From assembly GCF_008367235.1 (NCBI RefSeq), contig NZ_VTZS01000001.1, forward strand, positions 248,001-312,000: a stretch of 64,000 nucleotides of DNA, in the 5' to 3' direction. Positions 48,220 through 57,147 of this stretch are shown here, piece by piece; positions within the stretch are counted from its first letter, which is position 1, and every line of letters begins with the position of its first letter. Made by a program: the position numbers and the translations under genes. Under the pieces are notes generated by a model. It had not been told where the DNA came from, made no database searches, and saw nothing but the letters and a program-made list of their open reading frames with translations. The DNA is from Pareuzebyella sediminis. GTDB lineage: Bacteria > Bacteroidota > Bacteroidia > Flavobacteriales > Flavobacteriaceae.

Positions 48220-49071
48220 ATGATTTTAATAGTTGATAGTGGTGCTACAAAATCGGATTGGATTGCCCTAGACGATAAGGGGAACCAGTTGTTTTTAACA
48301 CAAACTCTTGGGCTAAGTCCAGAAGTTTTGACGCGCGAGGTCATTGAAGATAGACTGGCGAATAATTTCGAACTCTCAAAGAATAAGGAAAAGGTCACTC
48401 GGCTACACTTTTATGGGGCTGGTTGTGGTACAGATCGGATGAAATCATTTTTGCGTGATATTTTTAAAGATTTTTTCCCCAACGCCAAGGCCGATGTCAA
48501 AGAAGATACATATGCAGCTATTTTTTCAACCACTAAAATTGGCCATCAGGGCATAGTGTGTATTCTGGGCACTGGTTCCAACTGTAGTTATTACGATGGG
48601 CACCAGTTGTTTCAAAAGGTTACTTCATTAGGATACATACCTATGGATGATGGTAGTGGCAATTTTTTCGGACGAAAGTTGATTCGCGATTATTACTTTC
48701 ATAAAATGCCACAAGACTTGGGAATCAAGTTTGCCAAAGAGTATAATCTTGATGCAGATGTAATTAAAGAGAATTTATATAAGCAGCCAAACCCCAATAC
48801 CTATTTGGCCACTTTTGCCCGCTTTTTGATCGAGAATAAAGAACACCCCTATAGCAAGGGAGTTATCGATAAGGGTTTTCAGCAATTCGTCAATAATTAT
48901 ATCATGCAGTTTGAGCTAGCGACGAAGGTTCCTATCAACTTTGTCGGTAGTATTGCCCATTACTTGAGGGACGAACTAATTACAGTGCTTGAGCGCAATG
49001 ATTTGGTAGTAGGGGTTATTAGACAAAGGCCTATCGAGGGGTTGATGGAATTTCACCGTGAGACCATTTAA
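48220..49071 (+). CDS. BadF/BcrA-family sugar kinase, probable GlcNAc/MurNAc kinase
   Basis: The 283-residue protein shows the actin-fold ASKHA kinase motifs: VDSGATKSDWIAL (phosphate 1), a central GIVCILGTGSNCSYYDG (phosphate 2) and VNFVGSIAHYLRD (adenosine). The BadF/BcrA family includes eukaryotic GlcNAc kinase and the clostridial MurK, which phosphorylates both MurNAc and GlcNAc. The start is fixed by the conserved MILIVDSGATK. With MurQ and NagB in the same window, a role in feeding cell-wall sugars to them is inferred. A terminator hairpin lies immediately upstream, so expression may depend on read-through. Confidence 0.85.
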   Translation: MILIVDSGATKSDWIALDDKGNQLFLTQTLGLSPEVLTREVIEDRLANNFELSKNKEKVTRLHFYGAGCGTDRMKSFLRDIFKDFFPNAKADVKEDTYAAIFSTTKIGHQGIVCILGTGSNCSYYDGHQLFQKVTSLGYIPMDDGSGNFFGRKLIRDYYFHKMPQDLGIKFAKEYNLDADVIKENLYKQPNPNTYLATFARFLIENKEHPYSKGVIDKGFQQFVNNYIMQFELATKVPINFVGSIAHYLRDELITVLERNDLVVGVIRQRPIEGLMEFHRETI

Positions 49072-49128
49072 TATGAGTTATTAGGCACCAACTCTTTATT
49101 GGAGAGTAATCCCATTGCACTAACTCCG

Positions 49129-49521
49129 TTAGTATATCTTTTCTTCAACGGCTATTACTGAGATTTCAACGTTTACAAATTTGGGTAGATTGGCCACTTC
49201 AATGGTTTCTCTTGCCGGGGCGGTCTCAGGTTTGAAATAGGATCCGTACACCTCATTGATCTCAGTGAACTGATTCATGTCTTTTAAGAAGATGGAACTT
49301 TTGACCACATTTTCAAATGTCATTTCAGCTTCGGTTAGAATGGCCTGCAGATTCTCCATAACTTTTCGCGTTTCCTTTTTTATATCTCCAGAGATGAGTT
49401 TTCCTGTTGCTGGATCCAGTGGAATTTGCCCTGAAACGTATAGGGTGCCATCACTCAAAATAGCCTGATTATAAGGGCCTATAGGCGCTGGTGCCTTTGT
49501 TGTATTAATGATTTTTTTCAT
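49129..49521 (-). CDS. RidA-family enamine/imine deaminase
   Basis: The 130-residue protein begins MKKIINTTKAPAPIGPYNQA and contains LYVSGQIPLDPATGK, FLKDMNQFTEINEVY and the active-site PARETIEV with its essential Arg. RidA hydrolyses reactive 2-aminoacrylate and similar enamines to keto acids and ammonia in the cytoplasm. It lies 48 bp downstream of the LptD-like gene on the same strand. Confidence 0.95.
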   Translation of the reverse strand: MKKIINTTKAPAPIGPYNQAILSDGTLYVSGQIPLDPATGKLISGDIKKETRKVMENLQAILTEAEMTFENVVKSSIFLKDMNQFTEINEVYGSYFKPETAPARETIEVANLPKFVNVEISVIAVEEKIY

Positions 49522-49569
49522 ATGTTAATTCTGTTATACGGTTTTAATTGGTTTCTGCGGAAGATCAAA

Positions 49570-52323
49570 CTATCTTCTAGGGGGTTGACTTCTATTTTCC
49601 CATTTTAGATCGCTCAACAGCGAACTTTTTATCCCTATAAAAAAATACCACCGTGAATAGGTTCCAAAAGGCGTCCAGTTAAAGTTCATCCGAAAGCTTT
49701 TAAGGTCACGTTCGAAACGAAGCTGCGTTAAAGTAAACCCCTTATTTTTAAAATCATACCCCGATGACCCACCTACCTTCCATCTTGGGGAAAGTTCAAT
49801 ATCCCCGGAAAACATGAGTGAATGACTACTGAATTCGTTTTGACGGGCCGAATTAAAATAACTGGCCGAATAGGCTAAGCGAAAATTCCATGGAATTTTA
49901 GTGGCATAGGTCGGATTTTCAACGTCTTCGTCTCCCTTATCTCCATAGTCATCCTCAACAGATCGGTTATTGTAATTGTCGGCTCTACCAAAGAGGTCAT
50001 CGTCGCGGCCACCACTCTGAGCGACATAATCATATTCCCCATACTCCTCTTCATCTTCTTCTTCTTCCTCTTTCTTTCCGAAAGTCTCACTATCTATAGA
50101 ATAACCAATGTTAATATTGGCTTGGGTCAATCGAAAAAGGCTACCACCATTGTCTACGTTGAACTTATTGATTCGTCTTCCGTTATTGTCAATGGCATAA
50201 GGGTCGAGTCCTGCAGAGAAGTTAATTGACATTTTATTGTTTAATATATTGGTACCACCATTGACACGCAAAGGACTAAGCCTCAATGAATCGGATTCAA
50301 AATTATAGCCGGTCGATATATTAAAGTTACTCAGAATGGGTACTTTTTTAGGTTCGGTGGCCGTGGAGTCTTTATCGGTAACCTTGGCCTCGAGCGTATT
50401 GGCCAAAGAAAAACTCAAGCTGTTTGATTTACCTAGGCTGGGAGCTCCGTTTAGTGTACCCTCGAAACGGCTATATTGTACCACTTGGCCCGTATCGTTG
50501 TTCAAATATTCGTCGTAGAATTGTTCAAAGGAGGGCGCATATCCGTAACTTAGGGAAGGGCGCACTGTATGACGTATCGCCTGAATTTTTTTATCCTCAC
50601 CAAAGTTAAATGTTCCGTAAAGCGTGGTTCCAACGCTGGCACTGAAGTTATACTTATTATAACGATCAAACCCAGGAATCGTATCCCGAACGACTTGCCC
50701 GCGGGTATCTTCCGTGGCGGCCTCGTATCGCTGTCGAAAGGTTTCAAGGGCCCAGACATCTTCATAACTTCCACCCATGCTCACGCTAAAAAACTTGGCT
50801 ACTTTAAAATTGGTGCTAATCGGAATTCGGTGCCGTGCTCCCACCCTGGCGTTATCGAACATACCGGCCTTGAAGAAATTCTCATCATTGGTCGTCAGTT
50901 GGTTACGCGCATTGACATCGTATTGAAAATTGATATTTTGAATAAACCCCTTTTTAATACCTTCCCTAGGCGCAAAAGGAAAAATACGTTCAACGCTTGC
51001 CTGAAAGGTCGGTAAGGTCATTTGAATATTGTTGTCCTGAGGATTGGCTCTCGCCGATGCACTGGTATTTTGTGAATGCGTAGCGGTCAAACTCATATTC
51101 ACCGATGGGTAGTTCGGAAATGTTTTGGAATACGATATCGATGAGGACAGATTGTTATTTTGTGTCAATGGGAGATTGACTTGATTCAAAGAGTTTTGAT
51201 AGTATGAACTGCTCCCTAAGTTTACTGCGGCCGAAAACCTCGAATTCGGACTGGCTTTGGTATCCTGTGAATGTGATATCTGAATATTCCAAACTTTACT
51301 ATTACTGTAATCGTCGAACCCTTTTTGACTGGTCACCAAATTTTCGTACCTGAAATTCACGTTACCTCGATATCTATAGCGTTTGGCATAGATACTCTGC
51401 GTTCTAAAACCATAGCTTCCGTTCGTGTAAAAATCTCCTGTTACCGTAATATCGGCATAATCGCTGAACGGAATATAATATCCCCCGTTCTGTAGAAAGT
51501 ACCCCCTATTGGGGTCATTTCCGAAGGTGGGCATCATAAGCCCTGCACTACGTCCCACGGTCAACGGAAAATAGGCAAATGGTAAGGCTATGGGGGTTGG
51601 CACATCGGCGATGTAAAGATTACTGAATCCGGCGATGACCTTCTTCTTGGGAACGAATTTAGCCTTCCGTATCCGAATGTAATAGTCAGGGTTTACGGTA
51701 TCTTTTGAGGTAGTAAGCTTTCCCTCGCTCAAAAAATAGACAGAATCATTTTCTTTTTTGGTGATTTCCGCATATACTTTCATTGCGTCGCTGCCCAATT
51801 GGCCTAGTCCGGCCTGTTGTTCGGTACGTGAATTCCAGATAAGTGCCTTTTCCGTATCAAAATTAAACCGAATACTGTCAGGCCGTACCTCGTTATCGCC
51901 TTGTTTAAAAAAGGGCAGTTGGGTGTAATTACCCAATGAATCTTTTAAACGCCCGGCATACACCTCATTCTTGATATAATCTAAAATAATAATGCCGGCC
52001 TTTAGTTCCGTGTCTTCATAATAAATTTCGGCCTCATTATAGAGGTATATTTTTTGGTCTTTTTGACTGAGCTTAACGTAATCTTTGGCCTTGTATTTGA
52101 TATTATCCAATAAAATAGAAGGTGTTCGCTTAATGGAGTCAGCCTCAAGGGAATCTTTGCGCACCGCTTCTTTTAAGGCAGGGTCGGGGAATAGCGGTGC
52201 AATGATAGTGTCCTTTTCCGCTTTTATAGGAAGAGGCACTACGCCATCTTCTTGAGCGGTCGCTGAAAGGATACCAACAAACAGGAATACGATGAAAAGT
52301 AAATGATGTTTATTTGATTGCAA
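49570..52323 (-). CDS. LptD-like LPS-assembly outer-membrane protein
   Basis: The 917-residue product has a Sec signal (LLFIVFLFVGILSATAQ), an OstA-like N-terminal beta-jellyroll (YLYNEAEIYYEDTELKAGIIILDY, RFNFDTEKALIWNSRTEQQ) and then a long beta-barrel region opening with IPFSDYADITVTGDFYTNGS and closing with LSDLKWENRSQ. This is the Bacteroidota LptD form that inserts lipopolysaccharide into the outer leaflet. A very acidic segment (about residues 742-800, with a run EEEEEDEEEYGEYDY) sits within the barrel and must be an extracellular loop or a periplasmic turn. The promoter region is shared with the divergent amidase gene. Confidence 0.88.
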   Translation of the reverse strand: MQSNKHHLLFIVFLFVGILSATAQEDGVVPLPIKAEKDTIIAPLFPDPALKEAVRKDSLEADSIKRTPSILLDNIKYKAKDYVKLSQKDQKIYLYNEAEIYYEDTELKAGIIILDYIKNEVYAGRLKDSLGNYTQLPFFKQGDNEVRPDSIRFNFDTEKALIWNSRTEQQAGLGQLGSDAMKVYAEITKKENDSVYFLSEGKLTTSKDTVNPDYYIRIRKAKFVPKKKVIAGFSNLYIADVPTPIALPFAYFPLTVGRSAGLMMPTFGNDPNRGYFLQNGGYYIPFSDYADITVTGDFYTNGSYGFRTQSIYAKRYRYRGNVNFRYENLVTSQKGFDDYSNSKVWNIQISHSQDTKASPNSRFSAAVNLGSSSYYQNSLNQVNLPLTQNNNLSSSISYSKTFPNYPSVNMSLTATHSQNTSASARANPQDNNIQMTLPTFQASVERIFPFAPREGIKKGFIQNINFQYDVNARNQLTTNDENFFKAGMFDNARVGARHRIPISTNFKVAKFFSVSMGGSYEDVWALETFRQRYEAATEDTRGQVVRDTIPGFDRYNKYNFSASVGTTLYGTFNFGEDKKIQAIRHTVRPSLSYGYAPSFEQFYDEYLNNDTGQVVQYSRFEGTLNGAPSLGKSNSLSFSLANTLEAKVTDKDSTATEPKKVPILSNFNISTGYNFESDSLRLSPLRVNGGTNILNNKMSINFSAGLDPYAIDNNGRRINKFNVDNGGSLFRLTQANINIGYSIDSETFGKKEEEEEDEEEYGEYDYVAQSGGRDDDLFGRADNYNNRSVEDDYGDKGDEDVENPTYATKIPWNFRLAYSASYFNSARQNEFSSHSLMFSGDIELSPRWKVGGSSGYDFKNKGFTLTQLRFERDLKSFRMNFNWTPFGTYSRWYFFIGIKSSLLSDLKWENRSQPPRR

Positions 52324-52343
52324 GGCTATATATCCTATTTTTG
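52313..52343 (+). promoter_or_regulatory. -33/-7 promoter for the amidase gene
   Basis: TTTG at 52313-52316, then 19 bp, then TATTTTTG at 52336-52343: the best match in the window to the Bacteroidota consensus. It overlaps the first codons of the divergent lptD-like gene and would give a leader of about 78 nt. Confidence 0.6.
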
Positions 52344-52427
52344 TAACCGTTTGGCGTAGCTTCCAGAGCTCAAACTTACATATATTTTTTGTTCCCCTTA
52401 CAGGGCGTTACCATAAATTTAACCATA

Positions 52428-53843
52428 ATGAAGGCATCCAAATACGGTGTGAATGTGAGGCTAGAACGGTTTTTTTTACTCCCTCTTACCTTGCTCGCAA
52501 TTGTACTCGTTTCGTTTACCGAGCATAGTTTTGCGATTGAAAATGAAGATGAATTTGTCGTGGTTCTAGACGCTGGTCATGGTGGCCACGACCCTGGAAA
52601 CCTAGGAAACGGTTATCTGGAGAAGAATATTGCCTTGAATATCGTCTTAAAAGCCGGTTCGATTTTGGAAAAGACCCCCGGTGTTAAGGTCATCTACACA
52701 AGAAAGGACGATACTTTCGTCGATTTATATGTGCGGGGTGAGATTGCCAATAAGGCGGGAGCCGATCTTTTCGTTTCTGTGCATTGTGATTCACATTCTT
52801 CAAAGGCATATGGTGCGGGCACTTTCGTACTTGGTCTCCATGCCAACAAACAGAATTTTGAGATAGCCAAAAAAGAGAATTCCGTAATTTATTTGGAGGA
52901 TAACTATCGGAGTCGATACGCCAATTACGACATTAATTCTCCAGAATCGGTCATAGGTCTTACTATTATGCAGGAGGAGTTTTTAGACCAAAGTATCGCA
53001 TTGGCCAAAGCTATTCAGGATAACTTTACCCAGAAATTAAAGCGTAAGGACAGAAAAGTAAAGCAGGCCGGTTTTATCGTATTGCACCAGACGGTAATGC
53101 CAAGTGTGCTGGTGGAGACAGGTTTTTTAACGAATCCAGAAGAAGGTGCGTATCTCAATTCCAAAAAAGGACAGTCTGAAATGGGTTCGGCCATCGCAGA
53201 GGCCGTCTTGACCTACAAAGGGGCGGTTATGGCCAATATGGCCGATGCGCAATTGGCCTTGATTACAGATACACCAAGCCCCACTACTTCAAATAATGAA
53301 GAACCGGTTGTTGTTGAAGCCGTTCCCCAAAAAAACAAAAGTAGTACACAGCTAGACACCCAGAAAGAGAATACCGACGGGGACGACGGTGTACGGGCTA
53401 ATGTTGAAAAAGATACCGATGAAAAAGCAACGGCCCAGATAATCGATGAAGCTCGAAAAAAGGCGGAGCGTTCATCTCCTTCTTCTGGAAAAACAGGAGT
53501 AGGGACTTCTGTCAGCGAAAAAGCACCGATTGCGGCTGTTAGTAAAACCTCGGAAAAAATCGAAAAGAACCATCAACCTGAACCCAAGGAAGGTGTCATA
53601 TATAAGGTGCAGATTATGGCATCCTCTAAAAATATACCCCTAAAGCCTTCTTCTTTCAATGGTCTTAATCGTGTGGTAAAGGAGCCTTATAAAGATATGT
53701 TCAGATACGTTTATGGTAGCACCAAATCACTAGAGGAAGCCAAAATGATGAAATCGAATGCCGACATTAAAGGATATCCTACCTCATTTATTGTTGCCTA
53801 TCGAAACGGTGAGCGTATCCCTTTTAAGGAGAGCCTAAAATAA
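52428..53843 (+). CDS. N-acetylmuramoyl-L-alanine amidase (Amidase_3) with C-terminal SPOR-like domain
   Basis: The frame is open from a TTG at 52389; I chose the ATG at 52428 (MKASKYGVNV), which precedes a signal-type helix (FFLLPLTLLAIVLVSF); 471 residues. The catalytic domain (about 45-275) has VVLDAGHGGHDPG with the zinc His, EKNIALNIVLKAG with the zinc Glu, VSVHCDSHSS with the second His, and PSVLVETGFLTNPEEG with the catalytic Glu. A charged linker (290-385) leads to a SPOR-like domain (YKVQIMASSK to the end) that binds denuded glycan at division sites. It cleaves the peptide from MurNAc in the periplasm. Confidence 0.92.
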   Translation: MKASKYGVNVRLERFFLLPLTLLAIVLVSFTEHSFAIENEDEFVVVLDAGHGGHDPGNLGNGYLEKNIALNIVLKAGSILEKTPGVKVIYTRKDDTFVDLYVRGEIANKAGADLFVSVHCDSHSSKAYGAGTFVLGLHANKQNFEIAKKENSVIYLEDNYRSRYANYDINSPESVIGLTIMQEEFLDQSIALAKAIQDNFTQKLKRKDRKVKQAGFIVLHQTVMPSVLVETGFLTNPEEGAYLNSKKGQSEMGSAIAEAVLTYKGAVMANMADAQLALITDTPSPTTSNNEEPVVVEAVPQKNKSSTQLDTQKENTDGDDGVRANVEKDTDEKATAQIIDEARKKAERSSPSSGKTGVGTSVSEKAPIAAVSKTSEKIEKNHQPEPKEGVIYKVQIMASSKNIPLKPSSFNGLNRVVKEPYKDMFRYVYGSTKSLEEAKMMKSNADIKGYPTSFIVAYRNGERIPFKESLK

Positions 53844-53884
53844 ATGGGATGGATTTAATACCCCGCCCTTTCGTATTTTATTTC

Positions 53885-53892
53885 TAATTTTG
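53885..53892 (+). promoter_or_regulatory. -7 box for the MCE/Fe-S unit
   Basis: TAATTTTG matches TAnnTTTG exactly and lies 34 bp before the TTG start at 53927. No -33 box is evident. Confidence 0.45.
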
Positions 53893-53926
53893 TTATGAAT
53901 CGTGTATAAATCTTAAAACTATCCTC

Positions 53927-54895
53927 TTGAAACTATCCAGGGAAATTAAGACAGGAATAATCGTCATAGGCGGTATTCTACTCTTCATATTAGGCTTTAG
54001 CTATTTGAAATCATCCCCTCTTTTCGAAGATGGTACCACGCTGTACGCCGTGTATAAAGATGTGGGCGGACTTCAGGTGGGTACTCCCGTTACCATTAAT
54101 GGTTTTACCGTGGGTACTGTGAGCGATATCAAGTTCAAGGATGGGGGAGGCAATTTAGTGGTGACACTATCCCTAAAAAATGATTTTACATTCTCAAAAA
54201 ATAGCCCTGCCGAATTATATGATACGGGTATCATTGGAGGAAAGGGAATTCAAATTAAGCCGGTATTCGATGGGGCTGAAATGGCGAAATCAAGGGATAC
54301 TTTGCCAAGTAGTACCCAACTAGGGTTGACCCAATTGGTTCAAAAGCAACTAACGCCGCTCCAGCAGAAAATAGAGGGGGCGGTAACCAATGCCGATTCC
54401 TTATTAATGAATGTCAACCAAGTGCTTGATACTAAGGCTAAAAATGACCTAAGGGAAACGCTCAGCGGTCTTAATACGACCGTATCCAGTTTTAAACAAA
54501 GCGCTGAAGTGCTTAATCGCATATTGACTACGAATGAAGTTACCCTTGAGGGCTCGTTGAAGAACTTCGAGACCCTTACGTCAAATTTTGCCAAACTTTC
54601 AGATTCGCTAAACAACGCAGGTCTGGGAAGAACATTGGTACGACTGGAGTCGACCATAAACGATTTGGGGAATTTGATGGCAAAGATTGAACAAGGAGAG
54701 GGTACAATGGGCAAATTGATGAAAGATGAAGAGTTGTATACCAACCTTAGTAACGCCTCGCGTGAGCTAGATCTATTGCTACAAGACTTCCGTTTGAATC
54801 CGAAACGATACGTGAATGTTTCTGTTTTTGGAAAGAAACAAAAGGAATATGAACTTCCCGAAGATGATCCGGCGGCTAAAATGAACGAGCAATAA
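53927..54895 (+). CDS. MCE/MlaD-family lipid-transport protein
   Basis: The 322-residue product uses a TTG start, placed by the conserved MKLSREIKTGIIVIGGI N-terminus; no ATG is available. A single N-terminal helix (GIIVIGGILLFILGFSYL) anchors an MCE domain at 37-115 (GTTLYAVYKDVGGLQVGTPVTINGFTVG and YDTGIIGGKGIQI). The rest is a helical tail with heptad-like spacing. MCE proteins ferry phospholipids between membranes. Partner ABC genes (mlaE, mlaF) are not adjacent. The Fe-S protein gene begins 5 bp after the stop. Confidence 0.9.
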   Translation: MKLSREIKTGIIVIGGILLFILGFSYLKSSPLFEDGTTLYAVYKDVGGLQVGTPVTINGFTVGTVSDIKFKDGGGNLVVTLSLKNDFTFSKNSPAELYDTGIIGGKGIQIKPVFDGAEMAKSRDTLPSSTQLGLTQLVQKQLTPLQQKIEGAVTNADSLLMNVNQVLDTKAKNDLRETLSGLNTTVSSFKQSAEVLNRILTTNEVTLEGSLKNFETLTSNFAKLSDSLNNAGLGRTLVRLESTINDLGNLMAKIEQGEGTMGKLMKDEELYTNLSNASRELDLLLQDFRLNPKRYVNVSVFGKKQKEYELPEDDPAAKMNEQ

Positions 54896-54900
54896 ACTAG

Positions 54901-56226
54901 ATGGGATACCTTTCGAATATTGTATTTGTACTCTTACTGGCATTTGGCATAGGCTATTTTATCAGAAACGTAAAACGACTGATACGTAATATCCGACTTG
55001 GGCAGGATGTAGATGTATCGGACAATGTGGCATTGCGGTGGAAAAATATGGCCAAGATAGCCCTAGGGCAGACCAAAATGGTGGTTAGGCCCGTTGCGGG
55101 AATCTTGCATATCATCGTTTATCTCGGTTTCATCATCATCAATATCGAAGTTCTTGAAATAATTATTGACGGTATTTTCGGCACGCACAGGATTCTGGGA
55201 TTTCTAGGTGGGTTTTACGACTTTTTAATTGCCTCTTTTGAAATTTTGGCGCTATTGGTAATCGTTGCCGTTGTCGCTTTTTGGATGCGGAGAAATATCA
55301 TTCGTTTGCAGCGCTTCGTCAAACCAGAAATGAAAGGGTGGCCCAAAACAGACGGTAATGTGATCTTATATATTGAATTGGTATTAATGGTGTTGTTCTT
55401 GACCATGAATGCAGCAGATTATCAATTGCAACAAATAGGCGTCGATGATTATAGTAGAGCAGGTACGTTTCCTGTCAGTCAATTCATTTTGCCGGTATTT
55501 GATGGTATGACCGCGGAAAGCCTTATTTTTATTGAAAGAGCCGCATGGTGGTTACATATTGCCGGAATTCTTTTTTTCTTGAATTACCTGTATTATTCCA
55601 AGCATTTGCACATTCTTCTTGCTTTCCCAAACACGTACTACGGAAAATTGTCTCCTAAAGGGCAATTTAAAAACCTCGATTCGGTGACCCAAGAAGTAAA
55701 GTTGATGCTCGATCCTTCGGCAGACCCGTTTTCCGAACCTGTAGATGATACCGGCGATCCTGGCAAGTTTGGCGCTTCGGATGTGGCCGATCTGAATTGG
55801 ATACAGTTGATGAACGCCTATACCTGTACTGAATGTGGTCGATGTACAGACGAATGTCCGGCCAATAAAACGGGTAAAAAGCTATCTCCTCGAAAAATTA
55901 TGATGGACACGCGTGACCGATTAGAAGAAGTGGGCAAAAATGTGGAAAAGAACAAAGGTCAATTTGTGCCGGATGGGAAGCAGTTGTTAGATGATTATAT
56001 CACTAGGGAGGAGTTATGGGCCTGTACGACCTGTAATGCCTGTGTTCAGGCCTGTCCAGTTAGCATTGATCCTCTTTCTATAATTATGGATATGAGGCAA
56101 TATTTGGTTATGGAACAATCGGCCGCTCCCTCCGATTTGAACAATATGATGGGGAACCTCGAAAATAATGGAGCGCCATGGCCATTCAACCAAATGGACC
56201 GTTTGAACTGGGCGAAGGAAGGGTAG
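54901..56226 (+). CDS. Membrane-anchored 4Fe-4S dicluster oxidoreductase subunit (HdrC/GlcF-like)
   Basis: The 441-residue product has about five to six hydrophobic segments in residues 1-245, with histidines in several, as in haem-b-binding NarI/HdrE-like domains. Two ferredoxin-type clusters follow: Cys309, 312, 315, 319 and Cys375, 378, 381, 385, spaced CxxCxxCxxxCP. The next gene encodes the CCG-domain partner. Together they look like a split quinone-linked heterodisulfide-reductase or lactate/glycolate-oxidase type Fe-S module. The electron donor is unknown, as no FAD subunit is adjacent. Confidence 0.85.
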   Translation: MGYLSNIVFVLLLAFGIGYFIRNVKRLIRNIRLGQDVDVSDNVALRWKNMAKIALGQTKMVVRPVAGILHIIVYLGFIIINIEVLEIIIDGIFGTHRILGFLGGFYDFLIASFEILALLVIVAVVAFWMRRNIIRLQRFVKPEMKGWPKTDGNVILYIELVLMVLFLTMNAADYQLQQIGVDDYSRAGTFPVSQFILPVFDGMTAESLIFIERAAWWLHIAGILFFLNYLYYSKHLHILLAFPNTYYGKLSPKGQFKNLDSVTQEVKLMLDPSADPFSEPVDDTGDPGKFGASDVADLNWIQLMNAYTCTECGRCTDECPANKTGKKLSPRKIMMDTRDRLEEVGKNVEKNKGQFVPDGKQLLDDYITREELWACTTCNACVQACPVSIDPLSIIMDMRQYLVMEQSAAPSDLNNMMGNLENNGAPWPFNQMDRLNWAKEG

Positions 56227-56312
56227 ACGTATCCATGGTCGCAAGCTCTCACATTGATTAGTGGCATATGGTCTGGTTGTATACCCCTGAATATGAAATA
56301 GAAATCTAAAAG

Positions 56313-57107
56313 ATGAAAGCACAAGAACTAAGAGTGCCTACCATGGCAGAACTTTTCTCTAAAGGGGAGAAACCTGAAGTCCTATTTTGGGTGGGCTGTG
56401 CAGGTAGTTTTGATGATAGGGCGAAGAAAATTACAAAGGCCTTTGTGCAAATTTTGAATAAGGCCCAGATTTCTTTTGCCGTTCTGGGCACCGAAGAAAG
56501 CTGTACCGGTGACCCGGCAAAGAGGGCGGGTAACGAGTTTCTATATCAAATGCAGGCCATAACGAATATTGAAGTTTTAAACGGTTATGAAGTACAAAAG
56601 ATAGTAACTACATGTCCACATTGTTTCAACACCCTGAAGAACGAGTATCCCGGCCTTGGAGGAACGTATGAGGTTGTGCATCATACCCAGTTCTTAAAAC
56701 AGTTATTGCAAGAAGGAAAAATGACGTTGGAAGGTGGAAAATTCAATGGAAAGCGCATTACCTTTCACGACCCCTGCTATCTGGGTAGGGCCAACGGAAT
56801 TTATGAAGCACCTCGAGACCTTATTCGGAAACTGGATGCAGAACTGGTCGAAATGAAGAGCTGTAAGCAGAAGGGGTTGTGCTGCGGAGCTGGTGGTGCC
56901 CAAATGTTCAAGGAGGCCGAGAAAGGGGACAAAGATGTCAATATCGAACGTACCGAACAAGCGTTGGAGACCGCGCCTGAAATTATCGCCGCAGGCTGCC
57001 CCTTCTGCAATACAATGATGACAGACGGCATTAAACACAAAGAAAAGGAAGGTTCAATAGCTGTAATGGATATTGCCGAGCTTATTGCCTCCGCCGAAGA
57101 CCTTTAA
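56313..57107 (+). CDS. CCG-domain Fe-S protein (HdrB/LutA-like)
   Basis: The 264-residue protein has two cysteine-rich CCG-type domains. The first is degenerate (LFWVGCAGSF, TEESCTGDPAKR, TTCPHCFNTLK). The second is complete (HDPCYLGR, KQKGLCCGAGGAQMF, GCPFCNTMM). Such domains bind unusual Fe-S clusters that handle thiol/disulfide or act as electron relays. It follows the membrane Fe-S gene by 86 bp and is its presumed partner. Confidence 0.87.
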   Translation: MKAQELRVPTMAELFSKGEKPEVLFWVGCAGSFDDRAKKITKAFVQILNKAQISFAVLGTEESCTGDPAKRAGNEFLYQMQAITNIEVLNGYEVQKIVTTCPHCFNTLKNEYPGLGGTYEVVHHTQFLKQLLQEGKMTLEGGKFNGKRITFHDPCYLGRANGIYEAPRDLIRKLDAELVEMKSCKQKGLCCGAGGAQMFKEAEKGDKDVNIERTEQALETAPEIIAAGCPFCNTMMTDGIKHKEKEGSIAVMDIAELIASAEDL

Positions 57108-57147
57108 ACGGAAAATAGATTAAATCAAAATTTGAACTATATAAAAT

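Noticed and set aside
49119-49133. ACTAAC-TCC-GTTAGT hairpin at the end of the RidA gene
   Set aside because: The stem overlaps the stop codon and no T tract follows on the minus strand, so it does not qualify as a terminator.
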